Of a DNA stretch of 39,518 bases, positions 14,581 to 26,322 are shown piece after piece. The first letter of the stretch is position 1. Each line of letters begins with the position of its first letter. The notes beneath the pieces were generated by a model. That model ran no database searches, was not told where the DNA came from, and saw nothing but the letters and a program-made list of their open reading frames with translations. This DNA comes from an uncultured Clostridia bacterium (GTDB lineage: Bacteria; Bacillota; Clostridia; Oscillospirales; Oscillospiraceae): NCBI GenBank assembly GCA_947173485.1, contig CAMWFH010000023.1:1-39518 (forward strand), read 5' to 3'. The position numbers and the translations under genes are program-made.

Positions 14581-16242
14581 TCATCCGTTCAGCACCGCGC
14601 CTTGGGCCCCGCTGGTGACCAGCTTGGCATAGCGGGCCAGGTAGCCGCTCTTGATCTTGGGCTCCGGGCAGACCCACTTCTCCCGCCGGGCCGCCAAGAC
14701 CTCGTCGGAGACCTGGAGGGTGACGGTGTGGCCGGGGATGTCGATGGCGATGATATCCCCCTCCTCCACCAGGGCGATGACGCCGCCGCTGGCGGCCTCC
14801 GGGGAGACGTGGCCGATGCAGGCCCCCCGGGTGGCCCCGGAGAAACGGCCATCGGTGATCAGGGCCACGCTGGATCCCAGTCCCATGCCCATGATGGCGG
14901 AGGTGGGATTCAGCATCTCCCGCATACCGGGGCCGCCCTTGGGACCCTCGTAGCGGATGACCACCACATCGCCGGGGCGGATCTTGCCGGCGTTGATGGC
15001 CGCCTGGGCGTCCTCCTCGCAGTCAAAGACCCGGGCGGGGCCGGCGTGGGTCAGCATCTCGGGGGCCACAGCGGACCGCTTCACCACGCTCCCCTCCGGG
15101 GCCAGGTTCCCTCGAAGGACGGCGATGCCGCCGGTGGCGCTGTAAGGGTCCTCGATGGGCCGGATGATGCTGGAGTCCAAGTTGGCGCAGCCAGTGATGT
15201 TCTCCCCCACGGTCTTCCCAGTGACGGTGAGGCAGCCCAGGTCCAAAAGGCCCTTCTTGGACAGCTCATGCATCACCGCATAGACGCCGCCGGCCTCGTC
15301 CAGTTCCTCCATGTAGTTCCGCCCGGCGGGGGCCAGGTGGCAGAGGTTGGGGGTGCGCTCGCTGATGGCATTGGCGATGTCTAGGTCGATCTCAATGCCG
15401 CACTCGTGGGCGATGGCGGGGAGATGGAGCATACTGTTGGTGGAGCAGCCCAGGGCCATGTCCACGGTGAGGGCGTTCTGGAAGGCCGCGTAAGTCATGA
15501 TGTCCCTAGGCCGGATGTCCCGCGCCAGCAGATCCATCACCGCCATGCCGGCGTGCTTGGCCAGCTCCAGGCGCCGGGAGTAGACGGCGGGGATGGTGCC
15601 GTTGCCCCCCAGGGCCATGCCCAGGGCCTCACAGAGGCAGTTCATGGAGTTGGCGGTGTACATCCCGGAGCAGGAGCCGCAGGTGGGGCAGGTCTTGCGC
15701 TCATAGGCCCCCAGCTCCTCCTCGCTCATCTTCCCCGCGTTGAACTGGCCCACCGCCTCGGAGATGGTGGAGAAGCTGGCCTTGCAGCCGCCGATATGGC
15801 CGGCCAGCATGGGCCCGCCGCTGACGAACACCGTGGGGACGTTCAGCCGGGCGGCGGCCATCAGAAGACCGGGGACGTTCTTGTCGCAGTTGGGCACCAT
15901 CACCAGGGCGTCGAAGCCGTGGGCCAAGGTCATAGCCTCGGTGGAATCGGCGATCAGCTCCCGGGAGACCAGGGAGTACTTCATCCCCTGGTGGCCCATG
16001 GCGATGCCGTCGCAGACGGCGATAGCGGGGAACACGATGGGGGTGCCGCCGGCCATGGCCACGCCCAGCCGCACCGCGTCCACGATCTTATCTAAATTCA
16101 TGTGACCGGGGACGATCTCGTTGTAGGAGCTGACGATGCCCACCAGGGGGCGGCGGATCTCCTCCTCGGTCAGGCCCAGGGCGTGGTAGAGGGCCCGGTG
16201 GGGGGCGTTCTGGGGCCCCAGCTTGATCTGGTCGCTTTTCAT
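14581..16242 (-). CDS. ilvD: Dihydroxy-acid dehydratase
   Basis: IlvD dehydrates 2,3-dihydroxy-isovalerate and 2,3-dihydroxy-3-methylvalerate to the 2-oxo acids in valine, leucine and isoleucine synthesis, using an Fe-S cluster. The ATG at 16242 (MKSDQIKLG) gives 553 residues, the usual length, with GAGG nine bases upstream; an ATG five codons earlier lies on the ribosome site. Cluster and signature motifs are visible: [31 protein letters not shown], and [19 protein letters not shown] near the C-terminus. It follows ilvC after a 131-nt gap holding a strong hairpin and is followed 6 nt later by the DUF815 gene. Confidence 0.96.
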   Translation of the reverse strand: MKSDQIKLGPQNAPHRALYHALGLTEEEIRRPLVGIVSSYNEIVPGHMNLDKIVDAVRLGVAMAGGTPIVFPAIAVCDGIAMGHQGMKYSLVSRELIADSTEAMTLAHGFDALVMVPNCDKNVPGLLMAAARLNVPTVFVSGGPMLAGHIGGCKASFSTISEAVGQFNAGKMSEEELGAYERKTCPTCGSCSGMYTANSMNCLCEALGMALGGNGTIPAVYSRRLELAKHAGMAVMDLLARDIRPRDIMTYAAFQNALTVDMALGCSTNSMLHLPAIAHECGIEIDLDIANAISERTPNLCHLAPAGRNYMEELDEAGGVYAVMHELSKKGLLDLGCLTVTGKTVGENITGCANLDSSIIRPIEDPYSATGGIAVLRGNLAPEGSVVKRSAVAPEMLTHAGPARVFDCEEDAQAAINAGKIRPGDVVVIRYEGPKGGPGMREMLNPTSAIMGMGLGSSVALITDGRFSGATRGACIGHVSPEAASGGVIALVEEGDIIAIDIPGHTVTLQVSDEVLAARREKWVCPEPKIKSGYLARYAKLVTSGAQGAVLNG

Positions 16243-16326
16243 ATGGCAATACCTCATTTGTAGTGGGATCTCACTGAAAAAACAGTTGACACTATATAAT
16301 CGGCAGAAAGGCCCGCTTTGATAATT

Positions 16327-16353
16327 GCCCCCGGCGCGAAATGCGCCGGGGGC
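16327..16353. other. Strong hairpin between ilvC and ilvD
   Basis: A perfect 11-bp stem GCCCCCGGCGC / GCGCCGGGGGC encloses a 5-nt loop 20 nt past the ilvC stop. The T-run (GGTTTTTT) lies on the plus-strand side, so in operon direction it is not a classical terminator. It more likely stabilises the 3' end of a processed leuA-to-ilvC mRNA or acts as a partial terminator. Confidence 0.55.
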
Positions 16354-16373
16354 GGCTGGTTTTTTGCAGTTTG

Positions 16374-17938
<1,565 letters not shown>

Positions 17939-17939
17939 C

Positions 17940-19607
<1,668 letters not shown>

Positions 19608-19613
19608 ATTCGA

Positions 19614-20690
19614 TCATCCTTTCGTCAGGTTTTCCCGGATGCGGCGGCCCATCTCCCGGCAGCCGATGTGGGGCCCGCCGTCCGCGATGTCCGCGGTGCG
19701 GCAGCCCGCGTCCAGCACGGCGGACACGGCCCGTTCGATGCAGTCCGCCTCGGCGGGCAGGTCGAAGCTGAAGCGGAGCATCATGGCGGCGGAGAGGATG
19801 GTGCCGATGGGGTCGGCCAGGTCCTTTCCGGCGATGTCCGGGGCGGAGCCGTGGATCGGCTCATAGAGGCCCCGAGTCCCGTCCCCCAGGCTGGAAGAGG
19901 GGATCATACCGATGGAGCCGGTGATCATAGACGCCTCGTCGGACAGGATGTCCCCGAACATGTTCTCCGTGACGATCACATCGAACTGGGCGGGGTCCTT
20001 CACGATCTGCATGGCGCAGTTGTCCACCAGCATATCGCTCAGCTCTACGTCCGGGTACTCCTTGGCCAGGTCGTGCATCACGGCCTTCCAGAGCCGGGAG
20101 CAGTCCAGCACGTTGCTCTTCTCCACGGAGCAGAGGCGCTTGCCCCGTTTCCGGGCGGTCTCGAAGCCGATGCGGCCGATGCGGCGGATCTCGCTCTCGG
20201 TGTAGGTCATGGTGTCGATGCCCCGGCGCTGTCCGTTCTCCTCCACGGTCCGGTGCTCACCGAAGTAGATGCCCCCGATCAGCTCCCGGACGATGATGAA
20301 GTCGATGCCCTTGTCCACCACCTCACGCTTCAGGGGGGAGGCAGCGGCCAGCTGGGGCCAGATCTTGGCGGGGCGGTTGTTGCTGTAGACCCCCATGCCG
20401 GCCCGGAGGCGCAGGAGGCCCTTCTCCGGCCGCTTATCGCCGGGGACGCCGTCCCACTTGGGCCCGCCTACGGCCCCTAACAGGACGCTGTCGCTGTCCA
20501 GGCACCGCTGCAGCATCTCCTGGGGCAGGGGGTCGCCCCACTTGTCGTAGGCCGCGCCGCCCATGTCCACGTCAGTATAAGTGAAGGTGTGGCCGTAGAG
20601 GGCGGCCACGGCGTCCAAAACGGCGATGGCCTCGTTCACGATCTCCGGGCCGATGCCATCGCCCCGGATCACGGCGATGTTCTTCTTCAT
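19614..20690 (-). CDS. leuB: 3-isopropylmalate dehydrogenase
   Basis: LeuB oxidatively decarboxylates 3-isopropylmalate to 2-oxoisocaproate with NAD. Its 358 residues carry GDGIGPEIV near the N-terminus, [18 protein letters not shown] (Arg residues binding substrate), and the metal/NAD segment [19 protein letters not shown], then [11 protein letters not shown]. The family (IPMDH rather than isocitrate or tartrate dehydrogenase) is settled by the operon. The ATG overlaps the leuD stop by 4 nt (ATGA), implying translational coupling. Confidence 0.97.
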   Translation of the reverse strand: MKKNIAVIRGDGIGPEIVNEAIAVLDAVAALYGHTFTYTDVDMGGAAYDKWGDPLPQEMLQRCLDSDSVLLGAVGGPKWDGVPGDKRPEKGLLRLRAGMGVYSNNRPAKIWPQLAAASPLKREVVDKGIDFIIVRELIGGIYFGEHRTVEENGQRRGIDTMTYTESEIRRIGRIGFETARKRGKRLCSVEKSNVLDCSRLWKAVMHDLAKEYPDVELSDMLVDNCAMQIVKDPAQFDVIVTENMFGDILSDEASMITGSIGMIPSSSLGDGTRGLYEPIHGSAPDIAGKDLADPIGTILSAAMMLRFSFDLPAEADCIERAVSAVLDAGCRTADIADGGPHIGCREMGRRIRENLTKG

Positions 20691-21175
20691 CCGTTCCCCT
20701 CCAGAGACGCCAGCAGGCCGCCCTTGGCGATGATGTTCTGGATGAAGGGCGGGAAGGGCTGGGCGGTGAAGGTCTGGCCGGTGGTCAGATCGGTGATGAC
20801 GCCGGTGTCGAAATCCACGGACACCTCATCCCCGGCGGAGATGGCGTCTGCCGCCGCCTCGCACTCCAGGATGGGCATACCGATGTTGATGGCGTTGCGG
20901 TAGAAGATGCGGGCGAAGCTCTTGGCGATGACGCAGCCGGTGCCGCAGGTCTTGATGGCCAGGGGGGCGTGCTCCCGGGAGGAGCCGCAGCCGAAGTTCC
21001 AGCCGGCCACCATGATGTCCCCCGGACGGACGGCCTTGACGAACTCTGTGTCGATGTCCTCCATGCAGTGGGCGGCCAGCTCCTGGGCGTTGGGGGTGTT
21101 GAGGTAGCGGGCGGGGATGATCACGTCCGTATCCACGTTGTCCTGGTACTTAAAGACCTTTCCTTTGACTTCCAT
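20687..21175 (-). CDS. leuD: 3-isopropylmalate dehydratase small subunit
   Basis: This small subunit forms the isopropylmalate isomerase with LeuC. At 162 residues it is the short form found in Clostridia and archaea. Typical segments are [14 protein letters not shown] near the N-terminus and the substrate-specificity region [12 protein letters not shown]. It begins 3 nt after the leuC stop and overlaps leuB by 4 nt. Confidence 0.96.
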   Translation of the reverse strand: MEVKGKVFKYQDNVDTDVIIPARYLNTPNAQELAAHCMEDIDTEFVKAVRPGDIMVAGWNFGCGSSREHAPLAIKTCGTGCVIAKSFARIFYRNAINIGMPILECEAAADAISAGDEVSVDFDTGVITDLTTGQTFTAQPFPPFIQNIIAKGGLLASLEGNG

Positions 21176-21178
21176 CTG

Positions 21179-22438
21179 TCAGACCTCCTTTGGAGCGGTG
21201 ATGCAGCCCGTCAGGGCGCTGGACGCGGCAGTGGCGGGGCTGGCGAGATAGACCTCGCTGTCCACATGGCCCATGCGGCCCACGAAGTTGCGGTTGGTGG
21301 TGGAGATGCAGCGCTCCCCGGCGGCGAGGATGCCCATATAGCCCCCCAGGCAGGGGCCGCAGGTGGGAGTGGAGACCACTGCGCCGGCATCGATGAAGGC
21401 GGTGTAGTAGCCCCGCTCCACGCAGGCGCGGAGGATGTCCATGGTGGCGGGGATGATGATGCAGCGGACGCCCGGGGCGACCTGCCGGCCGTTCAGGACC
21501 CGGTAAGCGGCCTCCATGTCCTCCATCCGGCCGTTGGTGCAGCTGCCGATGACCACCTGGTCGATCTTGATATCCCCCAGCTCGCTGGCGGGCTTGGTGT
21601 TCTCCGGCAGGTGGGGGCAGGCCACGGTGGGGACGATCTTGCCCAGGTCGATCTCGATGGTCCGCTCATATTCCGCGTCCGGGTCCGCCTCGTAGACCAC
21701 CGGCGTCCGCTCGCAGCGGCCCTCCATATAGGCCCGCGTCACATCGTCCACCGGGAAGATGCCGTTCTTGGCCCCGGCCTCCACGGCCATGTTGCAGATG
21801 CACAGCCGGTCGTCCATGGTCAGGCTGGCCACGCCGGGACCGGTGAACTCCATGCTCTGGTACCGGGCCCCGTCTACGCCGATCTGGCCGATGATGGTCA
21901 AGATCACGTCCTTGCCGGAGCAGTTCTTGGGCAGAGCGCCGGTCAGCTGGAACCGGATGGCGGTGGGCACCTTGAACCAGGCCTGGCCGGTGGCCATGCC
22001 GGCGGCCATATCGGTGGAACCCACGCCGGTGGAGAAGGCCCCCAGGGCCCCGTAGGTGCAGGTGTGGCTGTCGGCGCCGATGATGCAGTCACCGGCGGTG
22101 ACCACCCCCTGCTCGGGGAGGAGGGCGTGCTCCACGCCCATCTTGCCCACGTCGTAGAAGTGGCTGACGCAGTGGGCGCAGGCGAAGTCCCGGCACTGCT
22201 TGGACTGCTCGGCGGCCTTAATGTCTTTGTTGGGCACGAAGTGGTCTAGCACGATGGCGATCTTGTCCTTGTCAAAGACCTTGTCGAACCCGGCCTTCTT
22301 GAACTCGTTGACCGCCACGGGGGTGGTGATGTCGTTGCCCAGGACGATATCCAGCTTGGCGCTGATCAGCTGGCCCGCCTGCACGGTGTCCAGCCCGGCG
22401 TGGGCGGCGAGGATCTTTTGGGTCATAGTCATTCCCAT
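21179..22438 (-). CDS. leuC: 3-isopropylmalate dehydratase large subunit
   Basis: This aconitase-superfamily subunit carries the [4Fe-4S] cluster that isomerises 2- to 3-isopropylmalate. The ATG at 22438 gives 419 residues and follows GAGGTG at six bases; a GTG three codons earlier is part of that ribosome site. Cluster ligands are visible as the Cys of VIGSCTNGR and the two Cys of PTCGPCLGG. Other signatures are [27 protein letters not shown] ([18 protein letters not shown]). The short length matches the LeuC2-type pairing with a short LeuD. Confidence 0.96.
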   Translation of the reverse strand: MGMTMTQKILAAHAGLDTVQAGQLISAKLDIVLGNDITTPVAVNEFKKAGFDKVFDKDKIAIVLDHFVPNKDIKAAEQSKQCRDFACAHCVSHFYDVGKMGVEHALLPEQGVVTAGDCIIGADSHTCTYGALGAFSTGVGSTDMAAGMATGQAWFKVPTAIRFQLTGALPKNCSGKDVILTIIGQIGVDGARYQSMEFTGPGVASLTMDDRLCICNMAVEAGAKNGIFPVDDVTRAYMEGRCERTPVVYEADPDAEYERTIEIDLGKIVPTVACPHLPENTKPASELGDIKIDQVVIGSCTNGRMEDMEAAYRVLNGRQVAPGVRCIIIPATMDILRACVERGYYTAFIDAGAVVSTPTCGPCLGGYMGILAAGERCISTTNRNFVGRMGHVDSEVYLASPATAASSALTGCITAPKEV

Positions 22439-22511
22439 AGGAAGCACCTCTTATCATGTTATCATGTTTTGACAGCAAAACGCAGTTTTGCGCAAAAAAG
22501 TTTTTCTTTTG

Positions 22512-22541
22512 GTCCTTTTCTTTTTTCAAAAAGAAAAGGAC
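22512..22541. other. Perfect inverted repeat between leuA and leuC
   Basis: GTCCTTTTCTTTTT (22512-22525) and AAAAAGAAAAGGAC (22528-22541) form a 14-bp AU-rich stem just after the leuA stop in the 106-nt leuA-leuC gap. It has no following U-tract in operon direction. It may be an mRNA-processing or 3'-protecting stem that sets leuA apart from the downstream genes. Confidence 0.6.
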
Positions 22542-22544
22542 AGC

Positions 22545-24212
22545 TCACTTCCCGGCCATATTGTTGTAGGCGCTGAGGAGGGCGTGGGCGCTGGCGCGGA
22601 TGATGTCGGTATCGGTGCCCGCGCCCCAGTGCATCTCGCCCTGGGCGTCCTCCAGGCCGATGTAGGCCGCGGCGGTGGAGCCGGAGCTCTCGTTCTGCAT
22701 ACTGTGCTCGGTATACACCCGCAAATTATACACCGCGCCGGTGTAGGCCTTCAGGGCGTTGCTGATGGCGTTCAGCGCGCCGTTGCCGGTGGCCCGGAGG
22801 GTGGTCTGCACCCCATCCCGGGAGAACACGATCTCCGCCCGGCTCTCGCCCTTCGTGTGGGAGAAGTGCATATCCGCGATGGACACGGGGACGTCGTGGT
22901 TGAAGTAGTGGGCCTGGAAGATCTCCAGCACGTCGCTGACCTTCAGCTCCCGATGCTCATGGTCGGAGATGCTCTTGCAGAGGTAACTGAGATGCTCCCG
23001 CATCTTGGGCGGCAGGACGTAGCCGTAGTTCTGCTCCAGCAGGTAGCCGATGCCCCCCTTGCCGGATTGGGAGTTGACCCGGATCACGTCGGCGTCGTAG
23101 GTGCGGCTGATGTCCCTGGGGTCGATGGGGATATAGGGCACGGTCCACTGGTGGAGGTGGTTCTCGCTGCGCCAGTTCATGCCCTTGGCGATGGCGTCCT
23201 GGTGGCTGCCGGAGAAGGCGGCGAACACCAGGGCCCCGGCGTAGGGGGTGCGCTCGTAGACGTGCATCCGGGTGCAGGTCTCATAGGTCTTGACGATGGA
23301 GGGCATATCGGAGAAGTCCAGCTGGGGATCCACACCGTGAGAGTACATATTCATGGCCAGGGTCACGATGTCCACGTTGCCGGTCCGCTCGCCGTTGCCG
23401 AAGAGGGTGCCCTCCACCCGGTCCGCTCCGGCCAGAAGGGCCAGCTCCGTGTCCGCCACGCCGGTGCCCCGGTCGTTGTGGGGGTGGAGGGAGAGGGTGA
23501 CATGGTCCCGGTACTTCAAGTTCTCGCTCATGTACTCGATCTGGCTGGCGTAGATGTGGGGCATACTCATCTCCACCGTCACCGGCAGGTTGATGATCAC
23601 ATTGTTGTCCGGTCCCGGCTCCAACACGTCCAGCACGGCGTTGCACACCTCCAGGGCGTACTCCGGCTCGGTGCCGGTGAAGCTCTCCGGGGAGTACTCG
23701 AAGCGGAAGTTGCCCTCGTACTCTTTGGCCAGCTTCTTGATCAGCTTGGCACCGTCCACGGCGATCTGGAGGATCTCCGCCTTGGACTTGCGGAACACCT
23801 GCTCCCGCTGGGCCACGCTGACGGAGTTATAGATATGGATGATGGCGCTGGGGGCGCCCTTGCAGGCCTCGAAGGTCTTGCGGATGATATGCTCCCGGCA
23901 CTGGGCCAGGACCTGGACCGTCACGTCGGCAGGGATCATGTCCCGCTCGATCAGGGCCCGGAGGAACTCGTACTCCGTCTCCGAAGCGGCGGGGAAGCCC
24001 ACCTCGATCTCCTTGAAGCCGATCTTCACCAGCAGCTGGTAGAAGGCCAGCTTCTCCTCCAGGCTCATGGGCACCACCAGGCTCTGATTGCCGTCCCGCA
24101 GGTCCACGCTGCACCAGGCCGGGGCCTTCTCGATATGGTCCTTCGTCACCCACTTGTAATGACTGCCGGGGGCGGGGTAATACCCTACGGCATACTTGCC
24201 TGCGTCCATCAT
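22545..24212 (-). CDS. leuA: 2-isopropylmalate synthase (long, type 2)
   Basis: LeuA condenses acetyl-CoA with 2-oxoisovalerate, the committed and usually leucine-inhibited step of leucine synthesis. The ATG-ATG start at 24212 (MMDAGKY) follows AAGGAGG and gives 555 residues, the size of the LeuA2 group. The DRE-TIM barrel signature reads CSVDLRDGNQSL and the metal-binding HxH lies in SLHPHNDRGTG; NGERTGNVDI follows. A C-terminal allosteric domain (about 430-555, GTDTDIIRASAHALLSAYN) completes the protein. An in-frame upstream extension reads through the T-box terminator and is rejected. It is first in the operon under T-box control. Confidence 0.95.
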   Translation of the reverse strand: MMDAGKYAVGYYPAPGSHYKWVTKDHIEKAPAWCSVDLRDGNQSLVVPMSLEEKLAFYQLLVKIGFKEIEVGFPAASETEYEFLRALIERDMIPADVTVQVLAQCREHIIRKTFEACKGAPSAIIHIYNSVSVAQREQVFRKSKAEILQIAVDGAKLIKKLAKEYEGNFRFEYSPESFTGTEPEYALEVCNAVLDVLEPGPDNNVIINLPVTVEMSMPHIYASQIEYMSENLKYRDHVTLSLHPHNDRGTGVADTELALLAGADRVEGTLFGNGERTGNVDIVTLAMNMYSHGVDPQLDFSDMPSIVKTYETCTRMHVYERTPYAGALVFAAFSGSHQDAIAKGMNWRSENHLHQWTVPYIPIDPRDISRTYDADVIRVNSQSGKGGIGYLLEQNYGYVLPPKMREHLSYLCKSISDHEHRELKVSDVLEIFQAHYFNHDVPVSIADMHFSHTKGESRAEIVFSRDGVQTTLRATGNGALNAISNALKAYTGAVYNLRVYTEHSMQNESSGSTAAAYIGLEDAQGEMHWGAGTDTDIIRASAHALLSAYNNMAGK

Positions 24213-24282
24213 AGCTGTGCGTCCTCCTTGTAAATAAAACGATCTTGTGTGGCAGTCCACTGCCGGGGACGGTGGGGGCAAC

Positions 24283-24575
24283 AAAAAAGACCCCGTCCCT
24301 TTCACCAAAGAGACAGGATCGTATCTGGTGACGACGATCTTGCGGTACCACTCTTCTTGCCGCCGAGGCGGCCCCTCACCGTGACATGAAAATCACTCCC
24401 CGCCGTAACGGTCGGGCACCGTCCACCCTACTGGGGAGAGCTGTCTCCGTTCAGGCCAGCCGCTCTGAGGCCAGTATACGAAGCGTCCTTCCGCCGGCTC
24501 GCACCGACCGCCGGCTCTCTGAAGCGGGAACAGCCTCGCTTTTTCCTCATCATCGCGTTTATCAAGTGTCTATGA
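24283..24575 (-). promoter_or_regulatory. T-box riboswitch of the leu-ilv operon, probable Leu (CUG) specifier
   Basis: Read on the minus strand the leader shows Stem I with AGAGAG (24520-24515) and the GGTCGGTGCGA distal-loop region, a lower helix GAGGC (24537-24533)/GCCTC (24471-24467), and CTG at 24474-24472 directly before the closing helix, the place of the specifier. The conserved T-box AGAGTGGTACCGC lies at 24354-24342; its TGGT would pair with an ACCA tRNA end. A terminator GATCCTGTCTCTTT/AAAGGGACGGGGTC ends in six T (24320-24283). Uncharged tRNA-Leu would stabilise the antiterminator and switch on the operon. T-box identity is firm; the specifier assignment was done by eye. Confidence 0.88.
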
Positions 24576-24589
24576 AATTATGATTTTGT

Positions 24590-24618
24590 ATTATACCGGC
24601 CCATCCCCCTCTTGTCAA
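24590..24618 (-). promoter_or_regulatory. Promoter of the leu-ilv operon
   Basis: Consensus TTGACA (24618-24613), 17-nt spacer and consensus TATAAT (24595-24590) on the minus strand. It starts transcription near 24583, just before the T-box Stem I. Confidence 0.9.
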
Positions 24619-24700
24619 GAGGCAATTTTGCACAGTTTCCCCCTCCTAAAAGGCCGCCGGCCTTGGCAGGGCGGGGGCGGGGCGCTCTCAAATTTCCCCC

Positions 24701-24729
24701 TTTACAGCGGGGGGAGATCTGGCTATAAT
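24701..24729 (+). promoter_or_regulatory. Promoter of prfB
   Basis: TTTACA (24701-24706), 17-nt spacer, TATAAT (24724-24729). Transcription would start near 24736, about 34 nt before the prfB ATG. Confidence 0.8.
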
Positions 24730-24769
24730 ATGGTAGCAGAGAGAACAAATGAGGAGATAAGGAGTCGCT

Positions 24770-25894
24770 ATGGCAGTCATTGAGTACGATGTGTATAAGC
24801 AGAAGCTGGGGGCCATGGGGCCGGCGCTGGAGAAGCTGGCCGCGGCCTTGGACCTAGACAGCGCCCGGCTGGAGGTGGAGCGGCTGGAGGCTGAGGCCGC
24901 CGTGGACGGGTTCTGGAACGACCGGGAGAACAGCCAGAAGGTCCTGCGGCGGACCAAGCAACTGCAAAATAAGATCGCCAAGTACGATAAGCTGGTCCGG
25001 GAGTGGGAGGATCTGACCACCCTGGTGGAGATGGCAGTGGAGGAGGAAGACGAGTCCCTCCTGCCGGAGATCCGGGAGACCTGCGCCGCCCTGGAGGAGC
25101 GACTGGAGGCCGCCCGGCTGGACACCCTGCTCTCCGGGGAGTACGACGCCAGCAACGCCATCCTGACCTTCCACCCCGGCGCGGGGGGCACCGAGGCCCA
25201 GGACTGGTGCCAGATGCTCTACCGGATGTACACCCGCTGGGCCGAGCGCCACGGGTACACCTACCAGATCCTCAACTACGAGGACGGGGACGAGGCGGGG
25301 ATCAAGTCCGCCACCATCGCCATCGAGGGGGAGAACGCCTACGGCCACTTGAAGAGCGAGAACGGCGTCCACCGGCTGGTGCGGGTGTCCCCCTTCGATG
25401 CCAACGCCCGGCGGCAGACCTCCTTCGCCGCCCTGGAGGTCATGCCGGAGATCCCCGATGACAACACGGTGGAGATCCGGGAGGAGGACATCGAGATGCA
25501 GGTGTTCCGTTCCTCCGGCGCCGGCGGCCAGCACATCAACAAGACCTCCTCCGCCGTCCGGCTCATCCATAAGCCCACGGGCATCGTGGTGTCCAGCCAG
25601 CAGGAGCGCAGCCAGTTCCAGAACAAGGACAACTGCATGAAGATGCTCCGGGCCAAGCTCCTGGAGCTGAAGGCCCAGCAGCACGCGGAGAAGATCAGCG
25701 ACATCAAGGGCGTGCAGATGAAGATCGAGTGGGGCAGCCAGATCCGCTCCTATGTGTTCATGCCCTACCAGATGGTGAAGGACCTGCGGACCGACCACGA
25801 GACCAGCAATATCAACGCGGTCATGGACGGGGATATCGACGGCTTCATCACCGCCTACCTCACCGCCAGTGCCACCGGCGAGCTGAAAAAGTGA
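24770..25894 (+). CDS. prfB: Peptide chain release factor 2
   Basis: RF2 recognises UAA and UGA stop codons and triggers peptide release. The 374-residue protein shows the RF2 codon-recognition tripeptide Ser207-Pro208-Phe209 (RVSPFDANARRQTSFA) and the universal GGQ at 252-254 (GAGGQHINKTSS). The reading frame is continuous from ATG 24770 behind AAGGAG; the usual in-frame UGA and +1 frameshift site near codon 25 are absent, so this copy lacks the autoregulatory frameshift known in most bacteria. It is monocistronic and converges on ybaB at a shared terminator. Confidence 0.97.
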   Translation: MAVIEYDVYKQKLGAMGPALEKLAAALDLDSARLEVERLEAEAAVDGFWNDRENSQKVLRRTKQLQNKIAKYDKLVREWEDLTTLVEMAVEEEDESLLPEIRETCAALEERLEAARLDTLLSGEYDASNAILTFHPGAGGTEAQDWCQMLYRMYTRWAERHGYTYQILNYEDGDEAGIKSATIAIEGENAYGHLKSENGVHRLVRVSPFDANARRQTSFAALEVMPEIPDDNTVEIREEDIEMQVFRSSGAGGQHINKTSSAVRLIHKPTGIVVSSQQERSQFQNKDNCMKMLRAKLLELKAQQHAEKISDIKGVQMKIEWGSQIRSYVFMPYQMVKDLRTDHETSNINAVMDGDIDGFITAYLTASATGELKK

Positions 25895-25911
25895 TAGAAC
25901 GATAGAAAAGA

Positions 25912-25945
25912 GGGGGACCGCCGGCCAGCGGTCCCCCTTCTCTAT
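25912..25945. terminator. Bidirectional terminator between prfB and ybaB
   Basis: GGGGGACCGC (25912-25921) pairs with GCGGTCCCCC (25928-25937) around a 6-nt loop. T-rich tails follow on both strands (TTCTCTATTT on plus, TCTTTTC on minus), so it ends both converging units. Confidence 0.9.
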
Positions 25946-25958
25946 TTATCCCGTATGT

Positions 25959-26318
25959 TCACAGCCCAAAGGCCCCTAGGTCCATGCCGCCGGTGAGCTT
26001 CTGCATCTCCCGCTCCATGGTCTCCTCCGCCTGGCGCAGGGCCTCGTTGACGGCGGAGACGATCATGTCCTGCAAGGTCTCGGCGTCCTCCGGGTCGATG
26101 GCCTCCGGGGCGATCTGCAGCTCCAGCAGCTCCTTCTTGCCGCTGACCACCACCTTCACCGCGCCGCCGCCCACCGAGGCGGTGAAGCTGCTCTTCTCCA
26201 CGTCCTCCTGGGCCTTGGCCATCTCCTGCTGCATCTTCATGATCTTCTGCTGCATCTGGGCCTGCTGGCGCATCATGCCGCCGCCGCCCATCCCTTTGGG
26301 GAATCCACCCTTTGCCAT
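25959..26318 (-). CDS. ybaB: YbaB/EbfC nucleoid-associated protein
   Basis: This 119-residue protein matches the small DNA-binding YbaB/EbfC family. A Gly/Met-rich N-terminus is followed by a Met/Gln-rich helix (MMRQQAQMQQKIMKMQQEM), then the sheet GGGAVKVVVSGKKELLELQI and the helix EDAETLQDMIVSAVNEAL. YbaB dimers bind DNA without strict sequence specificity. It starts 4 nt after dnaX, whose last codons supply its AAGGAGA ribosome site. The usual third partner, recR, does not follow; the terminator lies directly after this gene. Confidence 0.95.
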   Translation of the reverse strand: MAKGGFPKGMGGGGMMRQQAQMQQKIMKMQQEMAKAQEDVEKSSFTASVGGGAVKVVVSGKKELLELQIAPEAIDPEDAETLQDMIVSAVNEALRQAEETMEREMQKLTGGMDLGAFGL

Positions 26319-26322
26319 GGTA

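Noticed and set aside
16278..16298. TTGACA and TATAAT close together on the plus strand near ilvD
   Set aside because: The boxes are only three bases apart, too close for a promoter, and nothing on the plus strand follows.
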